Shown: positions 1-8,829, numbered from the stretch's first letter. The stretch: 64,000 nt of DNA from Hymenobacter baengnokdamensis (GCF_008728635.1 NZ_CP044285.1:2108001-2172000), one strand, 5' to 3'. Numbers and translations: made by a program. The notes: generated from the letters alone by a model not told the origin.

Positions 1-717
1 GGCAAAATTGTGGGTATCGCGGCGGTCGGGCTCACGCAGTTCCTGCTCTGGGGGCTCCTTTCGTGGGGCGCTACCAGTGTAGTTGTGCCACTGATGATGG
101 GAAGCAGCCCGCCCGCTAAAACCGAAGTTGCCGCCGCTCCTGCCGGGCCGGCAACCCCGGCACATGTCACCTCCAGTCCCACCGAGTCGCCCATTGCCAA
201 CGGCGCTGCGGCCTCGGCCGAGCAGATGAATCCGGCCAATCGCATGGGCGTTTTCGAGAAATTATCCGATTTTCTGAAAAAATCCAATATTCCGGTGGGA
301 ACGATAATATTTGGCTTTATCGTGTATTTCCTGGGTGGCTATCTGTTGTACAGCGCACTGTTTGGGGCCGTAGGCGCGGCCGTCGATGACCAGACGGACA
401 CTCAGCAATTCATGTTCCCGATAACAATGCCGTTGATTTTAAGCTATATAGTAGGTTTTGCAGTTATCCTGCGTAACCCCGACGGGCCGGTGGCCTTCTG
501 GATGTCGATGATACCTTTTACCTCGCCCATCGCAATGGTAATTCGGCTGCCGTTTGGGGTGCCGGCCTGGCAGCTGGCCTTGTCAATCGGGCTGCTCATT
601 CTGGGCTTTATCGGCACGGTGTGGCTGGCGGCGCGCATCTACCGCGTGGGCATTCTGATGTACGGCAAAAAGGTAACGTATAAAGAGCTGTCGAAGTGGA
701 TGTTTTATAAGGGGTAG
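1..717 (+). CDS. ABC transporter permease, C-terminal part (partial)
   Basis: The reading frame is open from the first base, so the gene begins upstream of the window. The visible part has a Pro/Ala-rich extracytoplasmic stretch, then several hydrophobic segments and a short cytoplasmic tail. The order of segments and the phrase FTSPIAMVIRLPFGVPAWQ resemble the C-terminal half of ABC-2 type export permeases (NatB-like sodium or drug exporters). Its ATPase partner would be expected upstream. A strong hairpin terminator follows the stop codon. The substrate cannot be read from the sequence. Confidence 0.75.
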   Translation, partial: GKIVGIAAVGLTQFLLWGLLSWGATSVVVPLMMGSSPPAKTEVAAAPAGPATPAHVTSSPTESPIANGAAASAEQMNPANRMGVFEKLSDFLKKSNIPVGTIIFGFIVYFLGGYLLYSALFGAVGAAVDDQTDTQQFMFPITMPLILSYIVGFAVILRNPDGPVAFWMSMIPFTSPIAMVIRLPFGVPAWQLALSIGLLILGFIGTVWLAARIYRVGILMYGKKVTYKELSKWMFYKG

Positions 718-739
718 GTAAGTCGAGCTAGCGCGGGAA

Positions 740-780
740 AAAGAACGACATGCTGAACCAAGTAAAGCATGTCGTTCTTT
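740..780 (+). terminator. Rho-independent terminator after ABC permease
   Basis: A perfect 15-bp inverted repeat (740-754 and 766-780) with an 11-nt loop ends in a T run. It closes the permease transcript. An in-frame ATG of the next gene at 769 lies inside the right arm, which argues against that ATG being the real start. Confidence 0.85.
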
Positions 781-804
781 TGTATAATGTTTCCTGCCTT
801 CTCG

Positions 805-1683
805 ATGCGCTGCACTTTCCTGCTGCTTCTGCTGCCGCTGCTGGCCTTCGCGCCGGCCGGCGACCGCCCGGCCTACCGCTTGTTCACCAGTCAGGGCCAG
901 GGTGCTGATTATGACCAGCTGGTGGCCCAATTGGTGCAGGCGGATGTGGTGTTATTTGGCGAGCAGCACAATGACCCCATTGCGCACTGGCTGGAATTGC
1001 AGCTAGCCAAAGACTTAGCCAAAGCCAAAGGGGCTGGCAAGCTGGTGCTCGGCCTCGAAATGTTTGAGCGCGATGTGCAGCCGCTGGTGACGCAATACGT
1101 CGCCGGCACGCTGTCCGACTCGGCCTTTGAGCGCCAGAGTCGACCCTGGCCCAACTACGCCACCGATTACCGCCCGCTGCTGCAGTTTGCGCAGGGCGGG
1201 CATATCCCTGTTATTGGTACCAATGCCCCGCGGCCGTTTGCCCACGCCGTGGCGCAGGGCAGCCTCAAAGCGCTCGATAAGCTGCTTGTAATCGACCGCA
1301 CGCTGCTCGCGCCGCTGCCGCTGCAGGTTAATTATGAGCTGCCGGGCTATAAGAACATGGCCGCCATGTTTGGCGGCGACAGCAAGGCCCACGGCGGTGG
1401 GGCCGCCAATATTATTCAGGCGCAGGCACTGAAGGACGCCACGATGGCCTATTTTATTTGGCGCAGCCTGGCACCGGGCCAAACCATGCTGCATCTCAAC
1501 GGCTCGTACCATTCTGACCACCACGATGGCATCGTGGCATACCTGCGCCAGTATGCGCCTGAATTGCGCATCAAAACGCTAAGCGTAGTGACGCAAAGCC
1601 AGTTGCAGCAGCTGGATAAGAACAATGTAGCCGTAGCCGACTACGTAGTGGTGGTGCCCGAAGACATGACCAAACCGTATTAA
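805..1683 (+). CDS. ChaN family lipoprotein-like protein (haem/iron uptake type)
   Basis: The mature protein carries the ChaN pattern: VVLFGEQHNDPIAHWLEL near the N-terminus (Glu and His of the active-like site), LGLEMFERD, and a late LNGSYHSDHH. ChaN of Campylobacter is an outer-membrane haem-binding lipoprotein; related TIKI-fold proteins are peptidases, so the role here is uncertain. I choose the ATG at 805 because it gives a clean signal sequence (MRCTFLLLLLPLLAFAPA) and because upstream in-frame starts at 769 and 787 lie in or beside the preceding terminator. No lipobox Cys is obvious. The stop overlaps the stop of the convergent gene by 3 bases. Confidence 0.75.
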   Translation: MRCTFLLLLLPLLAFAPAGDRPAYRLFTSQGQGADYDQLVAQLVQADVVLFGEQHNDPIAHWLELQLAKDLAKAKGAGKLVLGLEMFERDVQPLVTQYVAGTLSDSAFERQSRPWPNYATDYRPLLQFAQGGHIPVIGTNAPRPFAHAVAQGSLKALDKLLVIDRTLLAPLPLQVNYELPGYKNMAAMFGGDSKAHGGGAANIIQAQALKDATMAYFIWRSLAPGQTMLHLNGSYHSDHHDGIVAYLRQYAPELRIKTLSVVTQSQLQQLDKNNVAVADYVVVVPEDMTKPY

Positions 1684-2444
1684 CTAAAGCGCTCGGGCTC
1701 GGTGCTGGTCGCGGCGGGGCGGCGGTTGTGCGCACTGGTGGTGTAGATAATCAGCCCCACCAGAATGGCGAGCAGAATCAGCGACGAGCCTTTGGTGCCG
1801 AAGCCCAGGCCGTGCTTTTCTACCGGCTTGGTGAGCAGGTCGCCAAAAGTGGCCCCAAAGGGCCGCGTGAGCACGAAGGCAATCCAGAAGAGCAGTACCG
1901 ACGATATTTTGGTAAAGTAATGAGCCAGAATTACCAGGCCAATAAGACTGCCGATAAGCAAGGCACCGCCCCCAAAGCCCAGGCCCGAGTCGTCGGCCAG
2001 GAAATCGCCCAGCGCCGTGCCCAGCGTATTGGAAAACAGGATGGCCGTCCAGTAAAACAACTCGCCCCGGCGGCTGGTAATGTCACTCACCGACAGCGAC
2101 TTCTCCGTCATTCGCCACGTGCCGAGCACTACTATCAGAATAGTAATCAGAATGGCCGTGCCGGTGGCGTAGCCGAGCCCGAGGGTGCGGTCCATGTAGT
2201 CAGACATGGTAGTGCCCGCCGTGCTGGTAGCCAGAATCACGGCCCAGTACAGCGCCGGAATGTAGCGCCTGGCGGCCAGCTGGCCCACTAGCGTGACCAG
2301 AAAGAACCCGATAAACAGCAGCGAGCTGATGGCATAGCCCACATTCAGCGTCTGCGCCAGCAGGTCGCCGCCCGTTTCGCCGAGCGTAGTGGCGCAGATT
2401 TTCATTATCCAGAACAGCAGGGTGACCTCAGGTATTTTTTTCAT
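1680..2444 (-). CDS. Four-repeat integral membrane protein (COG4705-like)
   Basis: About 254 residues, almost all hydrophobic. The motif T-x-G-x-x-x-G-D recurs four times: TTLGETGGDLL, TTMSDYMD (variant), NTLGTALGDFL and RPFGATFGDLL, each at the beginning of a two-helix unit. This repeat is characteristic of the uncharacterised COG4705 membrane family. The start at 2444 (MKKIPEVTLLFW) is chosen over the longer frame. It converges with the ChaN-like gene. Function is unknown; the repeated acidic/Gly motif suggests a transport role, but that is inference. Confidence 0.75.
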   Translation of the reverse strand: MKKIPEVTLLFWIMKICATTLGETGGDLLAQTLNVGYAISSLLFIGFFLVTLVGQLAARRYIPALYWAVILATSTAGTTMSDYMDRTLGLGYATGTAILITILIVVLGTWRMTEKSLSVSDITSRRGELFYWTAILFSNTLGTALGDFLADDSGLGFGGGALLIGSLIGLVILAHYFTKISSVLLFWIAFVLTRPFGATFGDLLTKPVEKHGLGFGTKGSSLILLAILVGLIIYTTSAHNRRPAATSTEPERFS

Positions 2445-2633
2445 GGGTAGCAGGAAACAGCCGTTCGGTGGCAAAAGCGCCCTTTCAGGAGCTGCCTGGG
2501 CTCACACGGATAAGGTGATAAGCAGGCAAGTATAGTGACTGATTCTGAATGCAATCTGAGTAAAGCCAGCTTTCCGGCACGGAGGCCAACATCGGTGCTG
2601 CCCGGCGCGTATGCGGGCATTTATTCGCGCGCC

Positions 2634-3398
2634 ATGATTTCCGACCGCTTTCTATCCGTAGGTCGTCAGCTCTGGCCCCGGCTCCGCTCATTGGTGCTGG
2701 GGTTGGTACTGGGCGTACTGCTGCCGTGGCTGGTATTTATCCGGCTGGCCCGCGAGGTTTGGGAAGGGGAGGGGTTGCCCGGCGACCATTTTATTCTGGA
2801 GTTTCTGCACGCCCACAGCGGCCATACCCAGGATAAGCTGGCCCTCCTGCTGGCGCAGCTGGGCGGGCCAATCGGAGCCTCAGTGCTGGCGGGTAGCCTA
2901 ATGCTGGGGATGGGGCTGGCGCATCAGCGCCGGGCGTTTGCCTTTTTCAGCCTGGCCGTAATCGGGTCCGAAGGGCTCAACATCGCTGCGAAATACCTGG
3001 TGGCTCGTGCCCGGCCCGACCTTTGGGTATCGTTAACTCCCCTTACCTCCTACAGCTTCCCCAGTGGGCACTCGATGGCCGCGGCTGCGCTATCGGCCGC
3101 GCTGGGGTTTATGCTCTGGCGCACGCGGGTGCGCTGGCTGGCGGTGGGGCTGGGCTGCCTGTGGGCACTGGTTATGGGCTGGTCGCGCCTGTATTTGGGC
3201 GTGCACTATCCCTCCGATGTACTGGCCGGCTGGGTGGGTTCGGTGGGCTGGGTGGGTGGGCTGCACCTGCTGTTTGCCCGCCAATACCGCGAGCTGCGGG
3301 CCGCCTGGGGAGAGGCCCGGCTATATTGGCACGGGGCGGCAGCGCAGACATTAGCACGCGATGATGCGGCGGCCAGCATAGCTCCGCAGCAGCTGTAG
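2634..3398 (+). CDS. PAP2 superfamily phosphatase (lipid phosphatase)
   Basis: All three acid-phosphatase motifs are present: KYLVARARPD near residue 118, SFPSGHS near 142, and SRLYLGVHYPSD near 182, which carry the catalytic His residues and phosphate-binding Arg/Lys. Several membrane helices surround them, as in undecaprenyl-pyrophosphate or phosphatidylglycerophosphate phosphatases of the membrane PAP2 class. The start at 2634 (MISDRFLS) is preferred over an ATG-less in-frame extension upstream. The exact lipid substrate cannot be told from the sequence. Confidence 0.88.
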   Translation: MISDRFLSVGRQLWPRLRSLVLGLVLGVLLPWLVFIRLAREVWEGEGLPGDHFILEFLHAHSGHTQDKLALLLAQLGGPIGASVLAGSLMLGMGLAHQRRAFAFFSLAVIGSEGLNIAAKYLVARARPDLWVSLTPLTSYSFPSGHSMAAAALSAALGFMLWRTRVRWLAVGLGCLWALVMGWSRLYLGVHYPSDVLAGWVGSVGWVGGLHLLFARQYRELRAAWGEARLYWHGAAAQTLARDDAAASIAPQQL

Positions 3399-3475
3399 CC
3401 TTTGCTTTATTGCCTATAATCAACTAGGTAACCACTGCTTATGCAGTGCCGTCGCCCTGCCGCACACCGCATGGG

Positions 3476-3580
3476 TCAGCGGGCCGGGCTGACCGGGCGG
3501 GTCGAAAAGAAAAAATACCAGAGCACAAAGCCAGTGAGGGCCAGGCCGCCGAGCGTTACCAGAATAGCGGTAGTATCCAT
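3476..3580 (-). CDS. 34-residue single-span membrane protein downstream of copA
   Basis: A short frame begins 12 nt after the copA stop on the same strand. It encodes MDTTAILVTLGGLALTGFVL (first 20 residues) followed by a WYFFF stretch and a basic, Pro-containing tail, which is one transmembrane helix with a positively charged C-terminus. Its position suggests co-transcription with copA, possibly as a small accessory or regulatory subunit of the copper ATPase or a CcoS/KdpF-like peptide. It has no recognisable family; length and location are the only support. Confidence 0.5.
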   Translation of the reverse strand: MDTTAILVTLGGLALTGFVLWYFFFSTRPVSPAR

Positions 3581-3592
3581 TTTATGAGGCCG

Positions 3593-5872
3593 TTAAAAGC
3601 GGGCTCGCCGCAGCCGCAGCGAGTTGGTAAGTACCGAAACCGAGCTGAGCGCCATTGCCCCGGCCGCCAGCATGGGCGAAAGCCGGACGCCAAAAACCGG
3701 GTACAGCAGCCCTGCCGCGACGGGAATGCCCAGCAGATTGTAGATAAAGGCGAAAAACAGATTCTGCCTGATGGTACGCATCGTTTGGCGCGATAAGGAA
3801 ATGGCCGTAACTACGCTCTGCAAGTCGTTGCGCATGAGCGTGATGCCGGCGGCTTCGATGGCTACGTCGGTACCCGTACCCATTGCCAGGCTACTGTCAG
3901 CCTGCGCCAGCGCTGGGGCATCGTTGATGCCGTCGCCAACCATCGCCACGGTGCGCCCTTCGGCCTGTAGCTGCTTTACCAAAGCGGCTTTACCGGCTGG
4001 CATTACCTCGGCCACGTAGCGCCGGATGCCCACCTGGGCGGCTACCCGGGCGGCGGTCTGAGGATTGTCGCCGGTCATCATAATTACTTCCAGCCCGAGC
4101 TGCTGCAAGTGCCGAATAGCAGCGGCTGACGTATCGCGCACGGTGTCGGCCAGACCAAAAAGCGCTACCGCCCGGCCCGCCACGGCTACGTACAGCACGG
4201 TTTTGGCCTGCGCCAGCAGCTCCTCGGCTTGTTGTGCCAGCTCAGCGGGCAGCACGATAGCTGCAGTGGCCAGCAGCTGGCGATTGCCAATAACCACTGC
4301 CTGGCTTGCCACGCGGGCCAGGGCGCCCTGGCCCGGCACGGCCCGAAACTCCGTGACTGCCGGTACCGGAGCGCCCTGCCGGGCAGCGGCGTAGCGAACG
4401 ATTGCCTCGGCCAATGGGTGCTCACTCTGCCGCTCCACGGCGGCTACCAGGGCCAGCAGCTCGGCGGCGGGGTAGCCGGCGGCGGTACTAAAATCGGTTA
4501 CGGCGGGCTCACCGCGCGTAATGGTGCCGGTTTTATCCAGCAGAATGGTATCGGCTTTATAGGTTCTTTCTAATGCTTCGGCGCTGCGAAACAGCACGCC
4601 GTGCTCGGCACCTTTGCCAGTGCCCACCATAATGGCCGTGGGGGTGGCCAGCCCGAGGGCGCAGGGGCAGGCAATGATTAGCACCGCCACGAAGCTGACC
4701 AGGGCCAGCGGTAGCCGCGTGGCCACCGGCGACAAGTCAAACCACAGCACAAACGTGAGGATGGCGATAATTACCACCGTGGGCACAAAAACGGCGCTCA
4801 CCTTATCGGCCAGCCGCTGAATGGGCGCGCGGCTGCCTTGGGCATCTTCCACGAGCCGCACAATCTGCGCCAGCAGGGTATCGGCTCCTACCTTGTGCAC
4901 CCGGAAGCGAAAAGCCCCGGCTTTGTTGAGCGTAGCGCCAAATACGGCATCGCCCGGCTGCTTTTCCACAGGCAGGCTTTCGCCGGTAAGCATGGCCTCG
5001 TCTACGGCCGAGCGGCCGGTTTCGACCACTCCGTCAGTTGCTATTTTTTCGCCAGGCCGCACGGCTACCAGGTCGCCGGGTAGCACTGCTTCGATAGGCA
5101 CGTCCGTTTCCTGGCCGTCGGGGCGCACCAGGCGGGCCGTGCGGGCTTGCAGGCTCAACAGGGCCCGCATAGCGGCCGAAGTGCGGGTCTTGGCGCGTAG
5201 CTCCAGCAGCTTGCCCAGCAGAATAAGGGCGATAATGGTGGCCGTGGTGTCATAATACACCTCGGGTGGCACGCCGTGCTGCTCAAAAAAACCGGGCAAG
5301 ATGGTAGCGGCCACGCTATACAAAAATGCCGCTCCGGTGCCCACTGCCACCAGCGTGTCCATAGTGGCCGAGCGGTGCCGGAAGCTCTGCCAGGCCGAAA
5401 CGTAAAACTCGCGCCCGCTATAAAAGAGTACCGGGCAGGTAAGCATTAATAATATATAATTTACTGAATATAACCCGGCTGCATGCAGCAGCGCTGGCCA
5501 CAGCATCGGCATGCTCAAGGTCATAATACTCAGTGCGAGCGCCGCCGCCACCCCAAAGCGCTGCCTGAGAGCCTGGTAGTCGGCCGCCTTCTGGCGGTCG
5601 ATTGCGGCCTGGCGGTCGGCGGGACTGATATCGGGGGCCCGCGCTGCCACGGCGTAGCCAGCGTTTTCGACAGCGGCGCGCAGGTCGGCGGGGCTGGTCT
5701 GCGAGGGAGCGTAGGTAACAGATGCCTTTTCGGTGGCGTAGTTGACCCGTGCGGCTTGCACGCCAGGAGTGCGGCTCAGCGATTTTTCCACGGCGGCGGC
5801 GCAGGCCGCGCAGCTCATGCCCTCAATGTCGAGGGTAGTGGTTTGGGTAGCAGGAGAAATAACAGAAGGCAT
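3593..5872 (-). CDS. copA: Copper-translocating P1B-type ATPase CopA
   Basis: A 759-residue heavy-metal P-type ATPase that should export Cu(I) across the inner membrane. It has one N-terminal metal-binding domain with GMSCAAC at residues 18-24, the membrane CPC site in [13 protein letters not shown] near 402, the phosphorylation motif DKTGTIT near 446, the SEHPLAEA His-Pro motif, and [11 protein letters not shown] near 646. The CPC plus HP combination fits Cu(I)/Ag(I) transporters. The ATG at 5872 is used because the MPSV start leads directly into the metal-binding domain; the upstream extension is not conserved-looking. A divergent metal-binding protein gene and a downstream 34-residue peptide gene accompany it. 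Confidence 0.95.
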   Translation of the reverse strand: MPSVISPATQTTTLDIEGMSCAACAAAVEKSLSRTPGVQAARVNYATEKASVTYAPSQTSPADLRAAVENAGYAVAARAPDISPADRQAAIDRQKAADYQALRQRFGVAAALALSIMTLSMPMLWPALLHAAGLYSVNYILLMLTCPVLFYSGREFYVSAWQSFRHRSATMDTLVAVGTGAAFLYSVAATILPGFFEQHGVPPEVYYDTTATIIALILLGKLLELRAKTRTSAAMRALLSLQARTARLVRPDGQETDVPIEAVLPGDLVAVRPGEKIATDGVVETGRSAVDEAMLTGESLPVEKQPGDAVFGATLNKAGAFRFRVHKVGADTLLAQIVRLVEDAQGSRAPIQRLADKVSAVFVPTVVIIAILTFVLWFDLSPVATRLPLALVSFVAVLIIACPCALGLATPTAIMVGTGKGAEHGVLFRSAEALERTYKADTILLDKTGTITRGEPAVTDFSTAAGYPAAELLALVAAVERQSEHPLAEAIVRYAAARQGAPVPAVTEFRAVPGQGALARVASQAVVIGNRQLLATAAIVLPAELAQQAEELLAQAKTVLYVAVAGRAVALFGLADTVRDTSAAAIRHLQQLGLEVIMMTGDNPQTAARVAAQVGIRRYVAEVMPAGKAALVKQLQAEGRTVAMVGDGINDAPALAQADSSLAMGTGTDVAIEAAGITLMRNDLQSVVTAISLSRQTMRTIRQNLFFAFIYNLLGIPVAAGLLYPVFGVRLSPMLAAGAMALSSVSVLTNSLRLRRARF

Positions 5873-6161
5873 TGGCGACCAGCGCATAAGCTGGTAAGTT
5901 GTTTGGGCTGCCAGGGCAGCCGGTGAAGATGCAAATGACCGCACCAGCCGGGCTAGCTTTGGTACGAAATCCGGAGTTATAGTTGCATAATTTGACGCTA
6001 TATCCTCGCTTTCCAGCTGGCCGACCAGGCATAATTACGCAAGCTCCCGGCCGAATTTTATGTTGAAAAAGCACAATACCAGCCCGAATTTTGTAGTAGA
6101 GCAACAACTGGCTTTCCGCCCGGAAAATACCGGTTTTCACTTCCCGTCTAATCGCGCTTTT

Positions 6162-6374
6162 ATGTCAACGCTTCGTTTTAAAACTACTATCAACTGCGGC
6201 GGCTGCATCAAGGCTGTAACGCCGGCCCTCAACCACGAGGTAGGGGCCAACAACTGGCAGGTCGACACTGCCAATCCGGATAAAATATTGACCGTGAACT
6301 CAGCCCAGACTACAGCTGCCCGGATTCTGGTGGCCGTTGAGCAGGCAGGCTTTGAGATTTCACCCCTCAGCTAG
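6162..6374 (+). CDS. Heavy-metal-associated (HMA) domain protein, CopZ-like
   Basis: A 70-residue ferredoxin-like metal-binding protein. The usual MxCxxC loop appears as INCGGCIK, keeping both cysteines but lacking the Met, a form common in Bacteroidota. It is divergent from copA with about 290 bp between the two starts, consistent with a joint copper response. It probably delivers Cu(I) to CopA or buffers it. The start at 6162 (MSTLRFKT) is chosen because it begins at the first beta strand. Confidence 0.85.
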   Translation: MSTLRFKTTINCGGCIKAVTPALNHEVGANNWQVDTANPDKILTVNSAQTTAARILVAVEQAGFEISPLS

Positions 6375-6390
6375 TCGTTAGTTAGCTACC

Positions 6391-7496
6391 CTGTTAAACT
6401 CGTCGCGAAGTAAAAAGCGAAAGCCGTTGATTAAACTTGCGGCATGCAGGTTTCCCTCACCGACCCGGAGCGCCAACGGTTGCGTGCGTTGCAAAAGCAA
6501 CGGCGCGATGACGAGGGCTACGTAAAAGTGACGGTGGTGCTGTTGCTGGACAAGGGGCGCTCGGCGGGAAGCATTGCCGACGATTTGGGGCTGGATGATG
6601 GCACGGTGTACCGCTACGCCGAGGCCTTTGCCCGGTTGGGCTTGGAGAAGTACCTGGCCCACGAGCAGCGCGGCTACTGGGGGCTGCTGACCAGCACCCA
6701 ACTCGCCGGCTTGTGCCAGGAGCTGCGCCGGACCCTGTACACCGACTGCCGCCCGTTGCAGGCCTGGCTGACACAGGCCACCGGCGTGCGCTACTCGGTT
6801 TCGGGCCTGACGGACCTGCTACACCGGTTGGGCTTTGTGTACAAGCTCACCACGCCCATGCCTTGCGAAGCGGACGCCGACGCGCAGGCCGCTTTTCTGG
6901 CCAACCGGTTGCAGCCCCTGCTGGAACGGGCTGCGGCCGGCGACGCCGTGGTGTATTTTGCCGACGCGGCCCACCCCACCCACAACACCCGCTGCACCCG
7001 GGCCTGGACCGAAAAAGGCGCACAGCGGCCCCTGCCTACGGTCAGCGGACGCGAACGGGTGAATCTGAACGCGGCCCTCAACGCGCACTGCCCTACGCAG
7101 GTGTACGTGCACGAAACGGCCTGCGTCAACGCCCAGAGCACAAAAGCCTTATACGAACAGCTGCTGGCCGCCCATCCCAGCCAACCGATTTACGTGGTCT
7201 GCGACAACGCCCGCTACTACAAAAACCAGGAACTGACCCAGTGGCTGGCCGATAAGCCCCTGGTGCAGGTCTTTCTGCCGCCCTATTCGCCCAACCTGAA
7301 CCTGATTGAGCGCCTGTGGAAGTTCCTGCGCCAGAAAATCATCAACGCCACCTTTTACCGCACCAAGGGCCACTTCCGACAAGCCGTGCTCGGCTTCTTC
7401 TCCCGACTCAACGAGTTCGGCCAAGAACTCGCGTCCTTACTTACCCTCAACTTTCACCTCCTGGATTCGCAACCCACTTCGTGACGGGTATAACAC
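6391..7496 (+). mobile_element. IS630-family insertion sequence
   Basis: One transposase gene bounded by imperfect terminal inverted repeats. The left end reads TGTTAAACTCGTCGCGAAGT (6392-6411) and the reverse complement of the right end reads TGTTATACCCGTCACGAAGT (7476-7495), which is 17 of 20 matches. IS630 elements duplicate a TA target; TA occurs close to both ends (6387 and 7497) but the exact outer base cannot be fixed. The element lies downstream of the HMA gene and its right end touches a perfect terminator palindrome. Confidence 0.85.
6444..7484 (+). CDS. IS630 family transposase
   Basis: A 346-residue DDE transposase. The N-terminal half is a winged helix-turn-helix DNA-binding region (SAGSIADDLGLDDGTVYRY). 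The catalytic triad is visible as FADAAHPTH (first Asp), VVCDNARYYK (second Asp) and PPYSPNLNLIERLWKFLRQK (Glu). The frame is intact and the terminal repeats are recognisable, so the element may still be active. Translation begins about 50 bases inside the left terminal repeat. Confidence 0.93.
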   Translation: MQVSLTDPERQRLRALQKQRRDDEGYVKVTVVLLLDKGRSAGSIADDLGLDDGTVYRYAEAFARLGLEKYLAHEQRGYWGLLTSTQLAGLCQELRRTLYTDCRPLQAWLTQATGVRYSVSGLTDLLHRLGFVYKLTTPMPCEADADAQAAFLANRLQPLLERAAAGDAVVYFADAAHPTHNTRCTRAWTEKGAQRPLPTVSGRERVNLNAALNAHCPTQVYVHETACVNAQSTKALYEQLLAAHPSQPIYVVCDNARYYKNQELTQWLADKPLVQVFLPPYSPNLNLIERLWKFLRQKIINATFYRTKGHFRQAVLGFFSRLNEFGQELASLLTLNFHLLDSQPTS

Positions 7497-7530
7497 TAAA
7501 AAAGCCCGGCTCTGCCGGGCTTTTTTAGTG
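7494..7530. terminator. Bidirectional terminator, perfect 17-bp palindrome
   Basis: CACTAAAAAAGCCCGGC (7494-7510), a 3-nt loop, then its exact complement ending at 7530. The A and T runs on both sides allow termination in both directions, serving the IS transposase and the opposite-strand antitoxin gene. The first three bases overlap the presumed end of the IS. Confidence 0.9.
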
Positions 7531-7545
7531 TGCGCGTACCGAGGC

Positions 7546-7734
7546 CTAATCTTCTGAATCGTCGCGCTTTAGCTTCTGGAGCGCTCCGGCCAGCTCCTGG
7601 CGCAGCTGCTTGCCCGAGTCGGCGGCGGCCTCCTCGTTGATGTTGTAGTGCTTTTGCAGGCGCTGCCATTCCTCAATCGGAATAAAGACGCCGGTTATGG
7701 TGCCTTTTGCGTCGGATAAATACTTGATGTCCAT
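7546..7734 (-). CDS. Antitoxin-like protein, paralogue of the upstream antitoxin
   Basis: A 62-residue acidic protein. Its N-terminus (MDIKYLSDAKGTITGVFIPI then EEWQRLQ) closely follows that of the 85-residue protein at 8075-8332 (MNVQFVSDAAGKPTAVLVPI then KEWERIQ). The beta-hairpin followed by EEW/KEW resembles Bacteroidota antitoxins of RelE/ParE toxins. It lies 12 nt downstream of the toxin gene, so the toxin has an antitoxin-like gene on each side. Confidence 0.7.
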   Translation of the reverse strand: MDIKYLSDAKGTITGVFIPIEEWQRLQKHYNINEEAAADSGKQLRQELAGALQKLKRDDSED

Positions 7735-7746
7735 GGCAAAAAATGG

Positions 7747-8091
7747 TTAAGACTGACCGGTCGGAATCTCCTGCACCAGCGCCAGCAGGTCGGCATCAGT
7801 GATGGAATCCTGCTCCGACTTATCGTAAACAGCCAGCAGATATACCTCGGTGCTGACGGCCACTACGCAGGTAATAACCCGCGCCCCGCCGCTTTTGCCC
7901 CGGCCCTTGCTGGCAATGCGCAGACGAATCTTATAGCAGTTCCGGCCCAGGCTGGTGCCTTGGGTGGGGTTGAGTTCCAGCGAATCGAGTAGGCCATCCA
8001 TTTCCTGCCGTAGCGATGGGTACTTCTTAAGCAGGCGCTTCAACTCCCGCCGGAAAGGAGCTATTGATTCAATACTATAGTTGCTCATCAT
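7747..8091 (-). CDS. RelE/ParE family toxin
   Basis: A 114-residue basic protein with the RelE-like order: N-terminal helices (FRRELKRLLKKYPSLRQEMD), then NCYKIRLRIASKGRGKSGGARVI and a C-terminal strand with VYLLAVYDKSEQD. The GKSGGARVI stretch is typical of mRNA-interferase-type RelE/HigB proteins. The ATG at 8091 overlaps the preceding antitoxin gene by 17 bases, indicating translational coupling. It probably cuts ribosome-bound mRNA; the exact activity is inferred from family only. Confidence 0.8.
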   Translation of the reverse strand: MMSNYSIESIAPFRRELKRLLKKYPSLRQEMDGLLDSLELNPTQGTSLGRNCYKIRLRIASKGRGKSGGARVITCVVAVSTEVYLLAVYDKSEQDSITDADLLALVQEIPTGQS

Positions 8092-8332
8092 CAAGCTCAG
8101 CCAGGAATTGACGGACAGGATATTTAGGTAGCTTACCCTCCTGCATCAGCTGCATTTCCCGTACGGCTTCGCGAAAATCTTCCTTAAACTGTTCTTTTTT
8201 GCCCGGCTTTTTGTGTGCGGCGGCTGGGGCTGCCGGCCCAGGCAGGTACTGCTGAATGCGCTCCCACTCTTTTATGGGCACCAGAACTGCCGTAGGCTTG
8301 CCGGCAGCATCCGAAACAAACTGTACATTCAT
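8075..8332 (-). CDS. Antitoxin of RelE/ParE-type module
   Basis: An 85-residue protein encoded first in the operon and overlapping the toxin gene. It has an N-terminal beta-hairpin with IKEWERIQQYL and a Lys-rich then acidic C-terminal half (GKKEQFKEDFREAVREMQL, ending LAELDDEQL), which is suited to wrapping a basic toxin. The position before the toxin and overlap make it the likely cognate antitoxin. The ATG at 8332 is preferred because it matches the length of the paralogue. Confidence 0.72.
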   Translation of the reverse strand: MNVQFVSDAAGKPTAVLVPIKEWERIQQYLPGPAAPAAAHKKPGKKEQFKEDFREAVREMQLMQEGKLPKYPVRQFLAELDDEQL

Positions 8333-8378
8333 CAGGAGTGGGATTTAAAAACCGCGCAAAAAAGCAATTCGGCCGCGC

Positions 8379-8726
8379 CTACGCCGAGAACGACGAGCCG
8401 CAGCCGCAGGTGCTTTTGGCCTGGGGGTTATTGAAGGTAAAGCCGCGGGCGTTGAGTCCATCCTGGAAGTCAACCTCCATACCCAGTACGTACATGGCGT
8501 GCTTTTTATCCATGATAAGCTGCACGCCATCAAGGTCATATATTTCGTCGTTGTCCTTGGCTTTGTCGAAGCCCAGCAGGTAGCTCATGCCCGAGCAGCC
8601 CCCGCCCTGCACCCCAATGCGCAGGCCATAGTCGGCGGGTACGTTCTTTTCCTGGATAATATTTTTAACTTCGACGAGGGCGCGGGCCGTGAGGCCGATA
8701 GGCGGCGCGAGAGTGGAAGTAGCCAT
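8379..8726 (-). CDS. Iron-sulfur cluster assembly protein, IscA/SufA/ErpA type
   Basis: A 115-residue A-type Fe-S carrier. The three conserved cysteines are visible: GGGCSGMSYLLGF in the middle and STCGCGSSFSA at the C-terminus. These proteins receive [2Fe-2S] or [4Fe-4S] clusters from the scaffold and pass them to apo-proteins. No other isc/suf genes are adjacent, so it is a stand-alone copy. Which of the three subtypes it is cannot be decided by eye. Confidence 0.92.
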   Translation of the reverse strand: MATSTLAPPIGLTARALVEVKNIIQEKNVPADYGLRIGVQGGGCSGMSYLLGFDKAKDNDEIYDLDGVQLIMDKKHAMYVLGMEVDFQDGLNARGFTFNNPQAKSTCGCGSSFSA

Positions 8727-8829
8727 GGCGTTGCTGCGGTTAAATGGAAGGGATAGTAAAGCAAATATACGGCGGCCATTGAGTGGCCCTGGCAGCTAAA
8801 CAGCGCGGGCGGGGCTGCGGTTCACGGCG

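Noticed and set aside
769..804. Upstream start of the ChaN-like gene at 769
   Set aside because: The codon lies in the right arm of the preceding terminator hairpin and the extra residues do not improve the signal peptide.
5873..6140. Minus-strand coding extension in front of copA and a short frame at 5823-6140
   Set aside because: The copA metal-binding domain begins right after the ATG at 5872, and the upstream part reads as non-coding promoter region between divergent copper genes.
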